Source: Burhinus oedicnemus
Lineage: Eukaryota > Chordata > Aves > Charadriiformes > Burhinidae
Assembly (NCBI GenBank): GCA_008921705.1
Contig: VFFE01007635.1
Span: 312,417-376,416 of the forward strand
Direction: 5' to 3'
DNA: 64,000 nucleotides
In this document: positions 63,001 to 64,000 of the stretch, one piece after another
Layout: every line of letters begins with the position of its first letter
Position numbering within the stretch: the stretch's first letter is position 1
The notes under the pieces: model-generated
Seen by the model: only the letters and a program-made list of their open reading frames with translations
Databases searched by the model: none
Told to the model about the DNA's origin: nothing
Translations under genes and position numbers: made by a program

Positions 63001-63240
63001 GATAGTGAAGTACAGTGTGGCCTTTAAGTGGCTTCATCCAATTTATGAATGTTTGCTGTTTTCTCCTGCTTACTTGCCTTTAGGTGAAGAACTGCAGTGT
63101 TTATATCAGTGATGACTCTGCCTTTGAACCAGAAGAGCAGTTCCAGGTCTATCTTGGTAGCCCGCTTGGAAACCATTGGAGTGGAGCTAGGATTGGGAAG
63201 ATGGACATGGCAACCATAACTGTCACCAATGATGAAGATG
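405..63240 (+). CDS. FRAS1: FRAS1, partial gene: 41 internal exons (FU repeats, CSPG repeats, Calx-beta domains)
   Basis: FRAS1 is a very large single-pass protein of the extracellular matrix. It assembles with FREM1 and FREM2 at the sublamina densa of embryonic basement membranes and holds epithelium to mesenchyme; its loss causes Fraser syndrome in humans and blebbing in mice. The domain order read here is seven furin-like repeats, twelve CSPG repeats and four Calx-beta domains, the order expected for FRAS1. FREM proteins lack the furin-like block, which excludes them. Forty-one exons join with matching phases to give 6,840 nt (2,279 whole codons) with no stop. Both ends are open: the exon at 405 begins in mid-codon and the exon at 63084 ends with a good donor. 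Introns range from 115 to 7,360 nt. Apart from the repeats listed separately, the introns shorter than 1 kb hold nothing I can recognise. Exon boundaries rest on reading frame, AG/GT sites and remembered similarity to mammalian FRAS1, not on an alignment. Confidence 0.95.
549..7908. other. FRAS1 intron 1 of window (7.4 kb)
   Basis: The longest intron in the window. It contains a 20-bp tandem duplication (3777-3816) and T-rich stretches (about 1560-1610). I looked for a further phase 1-1 Cys-rich exon, because FU exons can be added or skipped in frame, and found none. Short open frames in both strands have no domain character. Confidence 0.7.
3777..3816. repeat. 20-bp tandem duplication
   Basis: Two adjacent copies, 3777-3796 and 3797-3816, both of the form gaggYttcctKgttgatctt, differing at two positions. 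It lies deep in intron sequence with no sign of function. It probably arose by replication slippage. Confidence 0.75.
7909..8061 (+). CDS. FRAS1: FRAS1 window exon 2: furin-like repeat
   Basis: 153 nt, phase 1/1, acceptor ttcctttag. The split codon completes Asp, giving [10 protein letters not shown], followed by GSICLKCQ and a tail with [13 protein letters not shown]. The G-[YF]-[YF]-x(n)-C ending recurs in the other FU exons. This is the longest FU exon of the seven. Confidence 0.94.
8062..10930. other. FRAS1 intron 2 of window (2.9 kb)
   Basis: Holds a near-perfect 20/21-bp tandem duplication at 8560-8600 and purine-rich tracts at about 9755-9855 and 10635-10705. No second coding unit is seen. 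Confidence 0.7.
8560..8600. repeat. 20/21-bp tandem duplication
   Basis: The unit aataacttcaaa(c)agctttt occurs twice in a row (8560-8580, 8581-8600). The second copy lacks one base and ends in C instead of G. The two copies are close enough that the duplication is probably young. Confidence 0.75.
10931..11077 (+). CDS. FRAS1: FRAS1 window exon 3: furin-like repeat
   Basis: 147 nt, phase 1/1, acceptor gtccctgcag. Reads [11 protein letters not shown], then SCSSCNTS and the closing [14 protein letters not shown]. The opening CHPSCKTC is identical to that of window exon 1, pointing to repeat duplication. The donor is gtgagt. Confidence 0.94.
11078..14630. other. FRAS1 intron 3 of window (3.6 kb)
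   Basis: AT-rich intron with a small ACAATTAGCAT-type repeat at 13442-13487. The short open frames in it carry no recognisable domain. Confidence 0.7.
13442..13487. repeat. imperfect short repeat, three near-copies
   Basis: Three near-copies of an 11-mer: acaattggcat, tcaattagcat and acaattagcat. The outer two are 30 nt apart and each is followed by a TCAC. No known transposon end is recognised. Confidence 0.5.
14631..14777 (+). CDS. FRAS1: FRAS1 window exon 4: furin-like repeat
   Basis: 147 nt, phase 1/1, acceptor ctttccacag. Reads [17 protein letters not shown] and later [15 protein letters not shown]. It is a typical FU repeat, with QYY in place of the usual G-Y-Y before the last cysteine. 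The donor is gtgaaa, weaker than those of its neighbours. Confidence 0.93.
14778..16288. other. FRAS1 intron 4 of window (1.5 kb)
   Basis: Begins with a purine-rich stretch (to about 14830). Otherwise unremarkable intron sequence ending in the acceptor tttcttccag. Confidence 0.7.
16289..16429 (+). CDS. FRAS1: FRAS1 window exon 5: furin-like repeat
   Basis: 141 nt, phase 1/1. Reads [11 protein letters not shown], then DCLQCMEG and [13 protein letters not shown]. Only 218 nt of intron separate it from the next FU exon, against several kilobases for the earlier ones. Confidence 0.94.
16648..16788 (+). CDS. FRAS1: FRAS1 window exon 6: furin-like repeat
   Basis: 141 nt, phase 1/1, acceptor gacttttag. 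Reads [18 protein letters not shown] and ends [15 protein letters not shown]. Same length as window exon 5. The reading frame is the one that keeps all the cysteines; the other frames of this stretch give no FU pattern. Confidence 0.94.
17410..17553 (+). CDS. FRAS1: FRAS1 window exon 7: last furin-like repeat
   Basis: 144 nt, phase 1/1. Reads [18 protein letters not shown] and ends [16 protein letters not shown], with the donor gaag|gtgagt. This is the last Cys-rich module; the next exon switches to CSPG-type sequence with a single cysteine-poor beta-rich pattern. Confidence 0.94.
18176..18446 (+). CDS. FRAS1: FRAS1 window exon 8: start of CSPG repeat 1
   Basis: 271 nt, phase 1 in, phase 2 out. 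Begins [19 protein letters not shown], with an N-glycosylation sequon (NST), then [26 protein letters not shown] and [12 protein letters not shown]. Together with exon 9 it forms the first CSPG repeat, the domain also found in NG2/CSPG4 and the FREM proteins. A CR1 LINE starts about 55 nt after its donor. Confidence 0.94.
18447..19948. other. FRAS1 intron 8 of window (1.5 kb)
   Basis: Contains the minus-orientation CR1 copy at 18503-18834 close to the donor. The rest is AT-rich, with a T-run near 19470 and the acceptor ttgtttag. Confidence 0.7.
18503..18834 (-). mobile_element. CR1 LINE, 3' fragment (reverse orientation)
   Basis: The + strand begins tagaatcacagaatcattta and continues through ggttggaagagaccctta, the reverse complement of the CR1 3' end (the +strand-oriented element would end ..TGATTCT(A)). 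Further on are ccactaaaccatgtccct, cctgggcagcctgttccaat and a match to the region before the 3' UTR. It is 5'-truncated at about 18834, as is usual for CR1. It carries no usable ORF. It shares its subfamily sequence with the copy at 58296. Confidence 0.92.
19949..20033 (+). CDS. FRAS1: FRAS1 window exon 9: end of CSPG repeat 1
   Basis: 85 nt, phase 2 in, phase 0 out. Completes an Arg codon and reads [20 protein letters not shown], ending QAFSTQ. The F-S-L-K-V-S-D motif is the closing strand of a CSPG repeat (compare FTFTVSDG in exon 31). It has a weak polypyrimidine tract, but the frame and protein similarity are clear. Confidence 0.93.
20034..22989. other. FRAS1 intron 9 of window (3.0 kb)
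   Basis: A locally GC-richer stretch (about 20700-20920) gives overlapping open frames on both strands, but none has a domain, paired splice sites or coding-like repeats. The remainder is ordinary intron. Confidence 0.65.
22990..23316 (+). CDS. FRAS1: FRAS1 window exon 10: CSPG repeat 2, complete in one exon
   Basis: 327 nt (109 codons), phase 0 at both ends, acceptor gtgtttcag, donor gtacgt. It contains a whole CSPG repeat: [60 protein letters not shown] and [13 protein letters not shown]. It is the only repeat here carried by a single exon. Skipping it would remove exactly one domain without a frameshift. Confidence 0.96.
25598..25617. repeat. short perfect inverted repeat (possible transposon remnant)
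   Basis: gagcaccac-ca-gtggtgctc: 9-bp arms around a 2-nt centre. It can be extended by TTG/CAA if a 3-nt bulge is allowed. The sequence is reminiscent of internal palindromes in hAT (Charlie-like) DNA transposons, but no terminal repeats or target duplication were identified. Confidence 0.5.
26790..27400 (+). mobile_element. ancient CR1/L3-like LINE fragment (diverged)
   Basis: Several blocks recall the 3' coding part of old CR1/L3 elements in the sense direction: cctatccaacagagcatgag, agccaaaaaagggctaat, ctgcatccagtcctgacatc, aagccacaggactaa, gaaggttagaaaaccca and gttaagagatgacttga. The order is right, but indels and stops break the frame. It is far more diverged than the other CR1 copies in this window. 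Limits are approximate, and the comparison is from memory. Confidence 0.6.
28159..28312 (+). CDS. FRAS1: FRAS1 window exon 11: start of CSPG repeat 3
   Basis: 154 nt, phase 0 in, phase 1 out. Reads [19 protein letters not shown], then [20 protein letters not shown] and DQPRHG. The P-R-H-G turn occurs at the same place in most repeats of the array. The acceptor gcatgcag and donor gtaagt are strong. Confidence 0.95.
28313..32116. other. FRAS1 intron 11 of window (3.8 kb)
   Basis: AT-rich and low in recognisable structure. An A-run (about 30366-30375) is the only simple sequence of note, and the acceptor is ttttcccag. No coding exon is visible between the two halves of CSPG repeat 3. Confidence 0.7.
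32117..32295 (+). CDS. FRAS1: FRAS1 window exon 12: middle of CSPG repeat 3
   Basis: 179 nt, phase 1 in, phase 0 out. Reads [20 protein letters not shown], then [20 protein letters not shown] and ending SDSFQFQ. The F-T-Q-x-D-I-N-x-G-x-[IV]-x-Y pattern is the hallmark of the repeat's second half. Confidence 0.96.
32296..35159. other. FRAS1 intron 12 of window (2.9 kb)
   Basis: Carries a T/A/G alternating simple-sequence zone at 32418-32544. A GC-richer zone at 33000-33450 produces open frames on both strands without domain character. Confidence 0.65.
32418..32544. repeat. low-complexity TA/TG/CA-rich tract
   Basis: Degenerate alternating purine-pyrimidine sequence (atatatatttgtatt, gtgtatataggtgcatg, atgcatgtgtttatgtg). 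It looks like a decayed microsatellite. Possibly length-polymorphic, but the units are irregular. Confidence 0.55.
35160..35276 (+). CDS. FRAS1: FRAS1 window exon 13: end of CSPG repeat 3 and linker to repeat 4
   Basis: 117 nt (39 codons), phase 0/0, acceptor ccttcccag. Reads [20 protein letters not shown], then [19 protein letters not shown]. Because it is a symmetrical phase 0 exon, skipping would stay in frame, but it would remove the closing strand of repeat 3. The donor is gtaagt. Confidence 0.94.
35277..38861. other. FRAS1 intron 13 of window (3.6 kb)
   Basis: Purine-rich tracts follow the donor (35477-35604). A zone of higher GC content at 36040-36700 has open frames in several frames but no splice-bounded domain. 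Otherwise ordinary sequence. Confidence 0.65.
35477..35604. repeat. purine-rich low-complexity tract
   Basis: Two G/A-only blocks, about 35477-35522 (including gaggggggaggcgggg) and 35569-35604 (ggaagggaaagggagaggg), separated by mixed sequence. On the minus strand this is a long polypyrimidine tract. Confidence 0.6.
38862..38976 (+). CDS. FRAS1: FRAS1 window exon 14: start of CSPG repeat 4 (GC donor)
   Basis: 115 nt, phase 0 in, phase 1 out. Reads [20 protein letters not shown] and ends [11 protein letters not shown], with an NVT sequon. The only donor compatible with the next exon is AAG|GCAAGT, a GC-AG intron. The acceptor is tttattgag, with a poor pyrimidine tract. Confidence 0.92.
38977..38982 (+). 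other. non-canonical GC splice donor
   Basis: The exon 14/intron junction reads caag|gcaagt. GC-AG introns usually keep a near-perfect consensus (AAG|GCAAGT) around the altered second base, and this site does. The exon must end after phase 1 to continue into GIVEHRD in exon 15, and no GT within reach gives that. Confidence 0.85.
39443..39580 (+). CDS. FRAS1: FRAS1 window exon 15: middle of CSPG repeat 4
   Basis: 138 nt, phase 1/1. Reads [20 protein letters not shown], then [17 protein letters not shown] and IIAFSFA. The usual H-D-G-S after the Y is replaced by R-P-P, a departure I also recall in mammalian FRAS1. The donor is gtaagg. Confidence 0.95.
40388..40420 (+). CDS. FRAS1: FRAS1 window exon 16: 33-nt microexon in CSPG repeat 4
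   Basis: 33 nt, phase 1/1, encoding [11 protein letters not shown] plus the first base of the next Val codon. Acceptor ccgtcag, donor gtatgt. It inserts between FSFA and VSDGEHT and supplies part of the last beta-strand. The peptide closely matches the corresponding stretch of mammalian FRAS1 as I remember it, so this is a real exon rather than a chance match. Confidence 0.9.
40719..40749. repeat. T/TTTG-rich simple sequence
   Basis: tgttttttgtttgtttggtt followed by a run of eight T. Short low-complexity stretch in the intron after the microexon. Confidence 0.5.
40925..40948. repeat. short TA/CA-rich microsatellite-like tract
   Basis: tatatacacatgcacacaca: a degenerate dinucleotide tract about 24 nt long. 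Too short and interrupted to be a strong microsatellite. Confidence 0.45.
41160..41291 (+). CDS. FRAS1: FRAS1 window exon 17: end of CSPG repeat 4, start of repeat 5
   Basis: 132 nt, phase 1/1, acceptor tgtgtctag. Reads [18 protein letters not shown], then [20 protein letters not shown]. The V-S-D-G motif ends one repeat, and the P-P-V-F-Q segment opens the next. The domain border therefore lies inside this exon, unlike the FU block. Confidence 0.95.
41997..42122 (+). CDS. FRAS1: FRAS1 window exon 18: CSPG repeat 5
   Basis: 126 nt, phase 1/1. Reads [20 protein letters not shown], then [13 protein letters not shown]. The start is placed at cggcacag|ggatcc, because this phase joins exon 17 and aligns with the G-x-Q-x-x-V expected here. 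The frame also stays open upstream of the acceptor, but that extension has no counterpart in the protein I remember. Confidence 0.92.
42925..43172 (+). CDS. FRAS1: FRAS1 window exon 19: end of CSPG repeat 5, start of repeat 6
   Basis: 248 nt, phase 1 in, phase 0 out, acceptor ttgggaag (weak, purine before AG). Reads [20 protein letters not shown], then [20 protein letters not shown], and in the next repeat [17 protein letters not shown]. The donor gtaagc follows ATT directly. Confidence 0.95.
43173..44640. other. FRAS1 intron 19 of window (1.5 kb)
   Basis: No coding or mobile element recognised. A C-box-like atgatga (about 44010) and a downstream ctga were considered for a C/D snoRNA and dropped. 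The acceptor is tcatgtttag. Confidence 0.65.
44641..44789 (+). CDS. FRAS1: FRAS1 window exon 20: CSPG repeat 6
   Basis: 149 nt, phase 0 in, phase 2 out. Reads [20 protein letters not shown], then [18 protein letters not shown] with [15 protein letters not shown] is a glycosylation sequon. The P-x-Y-G-T-L turn replaces P-R-H-G in this repeat. Confidence 0.95.
45237..45399 (+). CDS. FRAS1: FRAS1 window exon 21: end of CSPG repeat 6
   Basis: 163 nt, phase 2 in, phase 0 out, acceptor ctttcacag. Completes a Ser codon, then [37 protein letters not shown] and [11 protein letters not shown]. The closing motif is F-A-V-F-D-A-D instead of F-x-V-S-D-G. The donor gtaagt is strong. Confidence 0.95.
46106..46241 (+). 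CDS. FRAS1: FRAS1 window exon 22: start of CSPG repeat 7
   Basis: 136 nt, phase 0 in, phase 1 out, acceptor gctttccag. Reads [20 protein letters not shown], then [26 protein letters not shown] opens the repeat in the same way as V-Q-E-G opens repeat 11. The donor gtaaac is of moderate strength. Confidence 0.95.
46242..47297. other. FRAS1 intron 22 of window (1.1 kb)
   Basis: Ordinary intron ending in ggtttgcag. An antisense open frame at about 46803-47039 has no support. Confidence 0.7.
47298..47494 (+). CDS. FRAS1: FRAS1 window exon 23: end of CSPG repeat 7
   Basis: 197 nt, phase 1 in, phase 0 out. Reads [20 protein letters not shown], then [34 protein letters not shown] and INITIQ. The S-x-x-D-V-x-x-x-x-I-x-Y and V-S-D-G motifs are both present. 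NIT is a sequon. Confidence 0.96.
47901..48054 (+). CDS. FRAS1: FRAS1 window exon 24: start of CSPG repeat 8
   Basis: 154 nt, phase 0 in, phase 1 out, acceptor acctgcgcag. Reads [20 protein letters not shown], then [19 protein letters not shown] and SPQHG. N-D-E-P-P is the linker motif shared by CSPG repeats. Same length and phases as window exon 11, the first exon of repeat 3. Confidence 0.95.
48641..48904 (+). CDS. FRAS1: FRAS1 window exon 25: end of CSPG repeat 8, start of repeat 9
   Basis: 264 nt, phase 1/1, acceptor tgtttgtcag. Reads [20 protein letters not shown], then [35 protein letters not shown] and, in the next repeat, [14 protein letters not shown]. The donor gtacgg is somewhat weak. 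It is followed by the shortest intron in the window (115 nt). Confidence 0.95.
49020..49208 (+). CDS. FRAS1: FRAS1 window exon 26: CSPG repeat 9
   Basis: 189 nt, phase 1/1, acceptor ctggtccag. Reads [20 protein letters not shown], then [14 protein letters not shown] and SFTQADINK. The G-H-L-Q-L turn and F-T-Q-A-D-I-N motif place it in the middle of the repeat. A CR1 3' end lies 52 nt beyond its donor. Confidence 0.95.
49261..49344 (+). mobile_element. CR1 LINE, short 3' terminal fragment (sense orientation)
   Basis: The segment includes gagctggactcgatgatcc, cttatgggtcccttccaact and ends gatattccgtgattctatga, the typical avian CR1 3' terminus. Only about 84 nt remain, so the copy is severely 5'-truncated. 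Confidence 0.9.
49627..49746 (+). CDS. FRAS1: FRAS1 window exon 27: end of CSPG repeat 9
   Basis: 120 nt, phase 1/1. Reads [20 protein letters not shown], then [30 protein letters not shown] is this repeat's version of the closing strand. The acceptor is tctctccag and the donor gtaaaa. Confidence 0.94.
50180..50359 (+). CDS. FRAS1: FRAS1 window exon 28: start of CSPG repeat 10
   Basis: 180 nt, phase 1/1, acceptor cccttccag. Reads [20 protein letters not shown], then [20 protein letters not shown] and [13 protein letters not shown]. The donor gttagc is one of the weakest in the gene; no better GT fits the phase. Confidence 0.94.
50360..52408. other. FRAS1 intron 28 of window (2.0 kb)
   Basis: AT-rich sequence without recognisable genes or mobile elements, ending in ctttttctag. 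Confidence 0.7.
52409..52533 (+). CDS. FRAS1: FRAS1 window exon 29: CSPG repeat 10
   Basis: 125 nt, phase 1 in, phase 0 out. Reads [20 protein letters not shown], then [20 protein letters not shown] and NE. The F-S-Q-A-D-L and F-x-V-S-D-G motifs are separated by the standard distance. The donor gtaagc is good. Confidence 0.95.
53234..53374 (+). CDS. FRAS1: FRAS1 window exon 30: end of CSPG repeat 10, start of repeat 11
   Basis: 141 nt (47 codons), phase 0/0, acceptor tgttccag. Reads [20 protein letters not shown], then [20 protein letters not shown] and ADTE. The I-x-P-V-D-D-x-x-P linker joins two repeats. Symmetrical, so its loss would fuse repeats 10 and 11 in frame. Confidence 0.96.
54323..54550 (+). 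CDS. FRAS1: FRAS1 window exon 31: CSPG repeat 11
   Basis: 228 nt (76 codons), phase 0/0. It contains the clearest set of CSPG motifs in the window: [33 protein letters not shown] and [15 protein letters not shown]. It ends in a glycine-rich EDGGRK before the donor gtaagg. A good probe for confirming FRAS1 identity. Confidence 0.97.
54835..54948 (+). CDS. FRAS1: FRAS1 window exon 32: end of CSPG repeat 11, start of repeat 12
   Basis: 114 nt (38 codons), phase 0/0. Reads [20 protein letters not shown], then [16 protein letters not shown]. The I-L-S-V-D-D-G-T-P linker marks the repeat boundary. The frame is open upstream of the acceptor cttctgtcag, but that extension does not resemble the protein. 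Confidence 0.95.
54949..56183. other. FRAS1 intron 32 of window (1.2 kb)
   Basis: A GC-richer part (55080-55320) yields open frames on both strands, including runs of Leu/Ala/Pro/Cys, with no splice-bounded domain. I regard this as composition, not coding. Confidence 0.65.
56184..56334 (+). CDS. FRAS1: FRAS1 window exon 33: CSPG repeat 12
   Basis: 151 nt, phase 0 in, phase 1 out. Reads [20 protein letters not shown], then [18 protein letters not shown] and TVTTFTQ. L-x-T-x-D-P-D-T is the acidic loop seen near the start of each repeat. The acceptor is tttaatccag and the donor gtatgg. Confidence 0.95.
56335..57439. other. FRAS1 intron 33 of window (1.1 kb)
   Basis: Contains the 42-nt poly(A) run at 56977-57018. 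No gene-like sequence was recognised just upstream of it. Confidence 0.7.
56977..57018. repeat. poly(A) run, 42 nt
   Basis: An uninterrupted run of 42 A, preceded by ggaaaagaaaagg and followed by ggaagagacc. It may be the tail of a retrocopy or a simple homopolymer expansion. No clear target-site duplication was found, and its true length is uncertain because such runs are error-prone in sequencing. Confidence 0.85.
57440..57599 (+). CDS. FRAS1: FRAS1 window exon 34: end of CSPG repeat 12
   Basis: 160 nt, phase 1 in, phase 2 out, acceptor ttcccaacag. Reads [20 protein letters not shown], then [19 protein letters not shown] and [12 protein letters not shown]. This closes the CSPG array; F-x-F-L-V-K-D-S replaces the usual V-S-D-G. 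The S-x-x-x-F-x-Y tail runs into the first Calx-beta domain. Confidence 0.95.
58098..58260 (+). CDS. FRAS1: FRAS1 window exon 35: Calx-beta domain 1, first half
   Basis: 163 nt, phase 2 in, phase 0 out, acceptor cgtttccag. Reads [20 protein letters not shown], then [17 protein letters not shown] and DYMEYAGQ. Y-x-V-x-E-x-x-G-x-x-x-V-x-V is the standard opening of a Calx-beta fold, first described in Na/Ca exchangers as a calcium-binding module. A CR1 copy begins 35 nt after its donor. Confidence 0.96.
58296..58532 (-). mobile_element. CR1 LINE, 3' fragment (reverse orientation)
   Basis: The + strand begins catagaatcattcaatcata, a duplicated terminal octamer, then gttggaagggacctttaaga, ccaccactaaaccgtgtcc and cctgggcagcctgttccaat. 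It is 5'-truncated near 58532 after catcctaaac. It aligns almost base for base with the copy at 18503, so both come from one subfamily. Confidence 0.92.
58864..58908. repeat. three tandem copies of a 14-bp unit with AP-1-like sites
   Basis: agggtaaatgactc, agggtaaatgacac and agggtaaatgactc lie head to tail at 58864-58905, followed by agg. Copies 1 and 3, read with the next unit, contain TGACTCA, the AP-1 consensus. The tract ends about 55 nt before the exon 36 acceptor. Confidence 0.8.
58963..59209 (+). CDS. FRAS1: FRAS1 window exon 36: end of Calx-beta 1, start of Calx-beta 2
   Basis: 247 nt, phase 0 in, phase 1 out, acceptor tgccttccag. Reads [20 protein letters not shown], then [40 protein letters not shown] and [18 protein letters not shown]. 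The [11 protein letters not shown] acidic loop is the likely calcium-binding element. D-T-E-D-E-P separates the two domains. Confidence 0.97.
60144..60488 (+). CDS. FRAS1: FRAS1 window exon 37: Calx-beta 2, start of Calx-beta 3
   Basis: 345 nt, phase 1/1, the longest exon in the window. Reads [20 protein letters not shown], then [29 protein letters not shown] and, opening the next domain, [15 protein letters not shown]. The run of five Glu in the acidic loop is the most acidic stretch seen. NAT is a glycosylation sequon. Confidence 0.97.
60809..60969 (+). CDS. FRAS1: FRAS1 window exon 38: Calx-beta 3, middle
   Basis: 161 nt, phase 1 in, phase 0 out, acceptor taatgcag. Reads [20 protein letters not shown], then [20 protein letters not shown] and FRPGKTEE. 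The G-I-D-Y-V-P segment before the acidic loop is a common Calx-beta feature. The donor is gtgagg. Confidence 0.95.
61357..61504 (+). CDS. FRAS1: FRAS1 window exon 39: end of Calx-beta 3
   Basis: 148 nt, phase 0 in, phase 1 out, acceptor ccttccag. Reads [20 protein letters not shown], then [20 protein letters not shown] and INDIFQD. Its acidic loop has three extra residues between DD and the final Phe, and Pro where the other domains have Glu. The donor gtaagt is strong. Confidence 0.95.
62407..62612 (+). CDS. FRAS1: FRAS1 window exon 40: Calx-beta 4, first half
   Basis: 206 nt, phase 1 in, phase 0 out, acceptor acctcctgcag. Reads [20 protein letters not shown], then [36 protein letters not shown] and KGEK. 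Y-x-V-K-E-K-E-G matches the domain opening, and the Cys in VRCYT has counterparts in exons 35 (VLCRT), 37 (AICYT) and 38 (VWCAT). Confidence 0.96.
63084..63240 (+). CDS. FRAS1: FRAS1 window exon 41: end of Calx-beta 4 (last exon in window)
   Basis: 157 nt, phase 0 in, phase 1 out, acceptor tgcctttag. Reads [20 protein letters not shown], then [20 protein letters not shown] and [10 protein letters not shown]. The N-D-E-D ending is followed in FRAS1 by the fifth Calx-beta domain, which must begin in an exon beyond 64000. The donor gtaagc is intact, so the gene continues. Confidence 0.96.
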
Positions 63241-64000
63241 GTAAGCGAGGACGCTCAACAAGGATGTAGTTGTCGTGTAGGATGCAGTTCCAAGGTAGTC
63301 AGCACAATCTCATCAACAGCTTGCAGTTTAATTTAGTACACGTGAATGCCTTCAGTCACATGGTCACAGCTCTGTGTGCAGGTCACCGATGGGATGGCTT
63401 TGTGGACTACACTGGTCTTAAGGGAGGGATTGAGTAACAGTGGCTTGAACCCACCATTTGTCCCATTTCCCATTGCCCTGCAGTTGCACTGGCAGTTGCT
63501 CCCCTTCCCCTGGGAGGTGTTGCCTTCACTCCGCAGTGTCACAGCCTGGAGAGGTCTGTGGGGAAGAAGGGGGATGCCAGGTCCCTCTGGTGTAATTGCC
63601 AATGGGGGCTGGATTTCATACAATCGTAGAATAGTTTGGGTTGGAAAGGACCTTTAAAGGCCATCTAGTCCAACCCCCCTGCCATGGGCAGGGACATCTT
63701 CACCTCGATCAGGTTGCTCAGAGCCCCGTCCAACCTGACCTGGAATGTTTCCAGGGATGGGGCATCTCCCACCTCTCTGGACATCCTGGGCCAGTGTTTC
63801 ACCACCCTCATTGTAAAAAATTTCTTCCTTTTATCTAGTCTACATCTTTTCTCTTTTAGTTTAAAACCATTACCCCTCATCCTATCGCAACAGGCAGGGC
63901 ATGGGAGAATCATTTGCCATCCTCTGTAGCCCAATACATAATGTGTTGGGTTTTACCCCACCCCTTGCCCTAATTCACATCCAACTCTTACAGCTGCAGT
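63241..64000. other. FRAS1 intron, 5' part (end of window)
   Basis: Runs from the exon 41 donor to the window end. It contains the CR1 fragment at 63617-63900; no further exon is visible before the sequence stops. Confidence 0.8.
63617..63900 (-). mobile_element. CR1 LINE, 3' fragment (reverse orientation, different subfamily)
   Basis: The + strand begins catacaatcgtagaatagtt, then gggttggaaaggaccttta, ccccctgccatgggcaggg, caggttgctcagagcccc and cattgtaaaaaatttcttcc. The ccatgggcagggacatctt block replaces the ccaccactaaacc block of the other two long copies, marking a separate CR1 subfamily. The match fades near 63900. Confidence 0.9.

Noticed and set aside
1..64000. tRNA, rRNA, CRISPR arrays, bacterial operons, viral genes or integrated mitochondrial DNA
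   Set aside because: None of the corresponding signatures was seen in reading the window; the sequence is one spliced vertebrate gene with avian repeats.

Overview
This window is a piece of a vertebrate nuclear chromosome, almost certainly from a bird. Two things show this: 41 short exons joined by GT-AG introns (one GC-AG), and several CR1 LINE fragments with the avian-type 3' end (TTCTATGAT-like). Two of the CR1 copies share a subfamily sequence that I associate, from memory only, with birds other than chicken. No bacterial, viral or plasmid gene organisation is present.

The window holds one gene on the + strand, incomplete at both ends: FRAS1, the Fraser extracellular matrix complex subunit 1. 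The 41 exons I could delimit (405-63240) add up to 6,840 coding bases, that is 2,279 complete codons plus a partial codon at each end. The frame stays open through every junction. That is a little over half of the roughly 4,000-residue vertebrate protein. Missing upstream are the signal peptide, the VWC domains and the first furin-like repeats. Missing downstream are the last Calx-beta domain, the C-terminal ectodomain, the membrane span and the cytoplasmic tail.

Layout. (1) 405-17553: seven consecutive cysteine-rich furin-like (FU) repeats, one per exon, all 141-153 nt with phase 1 at both ends, spread over large introns. (2) 18176-57599: the full run of 12 CSPG (NG2-like) repeats over exons 8-34. 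One repeat (exon 10) sits whole in a single phase 0-0 exon; the others are split over two to five exons. (3) 58098-63240: four Calx-beta domains over exons 35-41, with acidic DD..[FY]E..E.F motifs. The last donor, at 63241, leads to an exon outside the window.

The remaining sequence is intron. It holds four recent CR1 fragments (18503, 49261, 58296, 63617), one much older CR1/L3-like fragment (about 26790-27400), a 42-nt poly(A) run, a few short tandem duplications and simple-sequence tracts. I saw no other protein gene, tRNA, rRNA, CRISPR array, promoter or polyadenylation site. The many short open frames in the introns and on the minus strand look like chance.

The protein would be a large basement-membrane component. 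FRAS1 assembles with FREM1 and FREM2 and is needed for epithelial-mesenchymal adhesion in the embryo. I found no previously undescribed system here. The points most worth checking are a GC-AG intron, a 33-nt microexon next to it, three CR1 insertions lying within 60 nt of splice donors, and a triple 14-bp repeat with AP-1-like sites beside exon 36.
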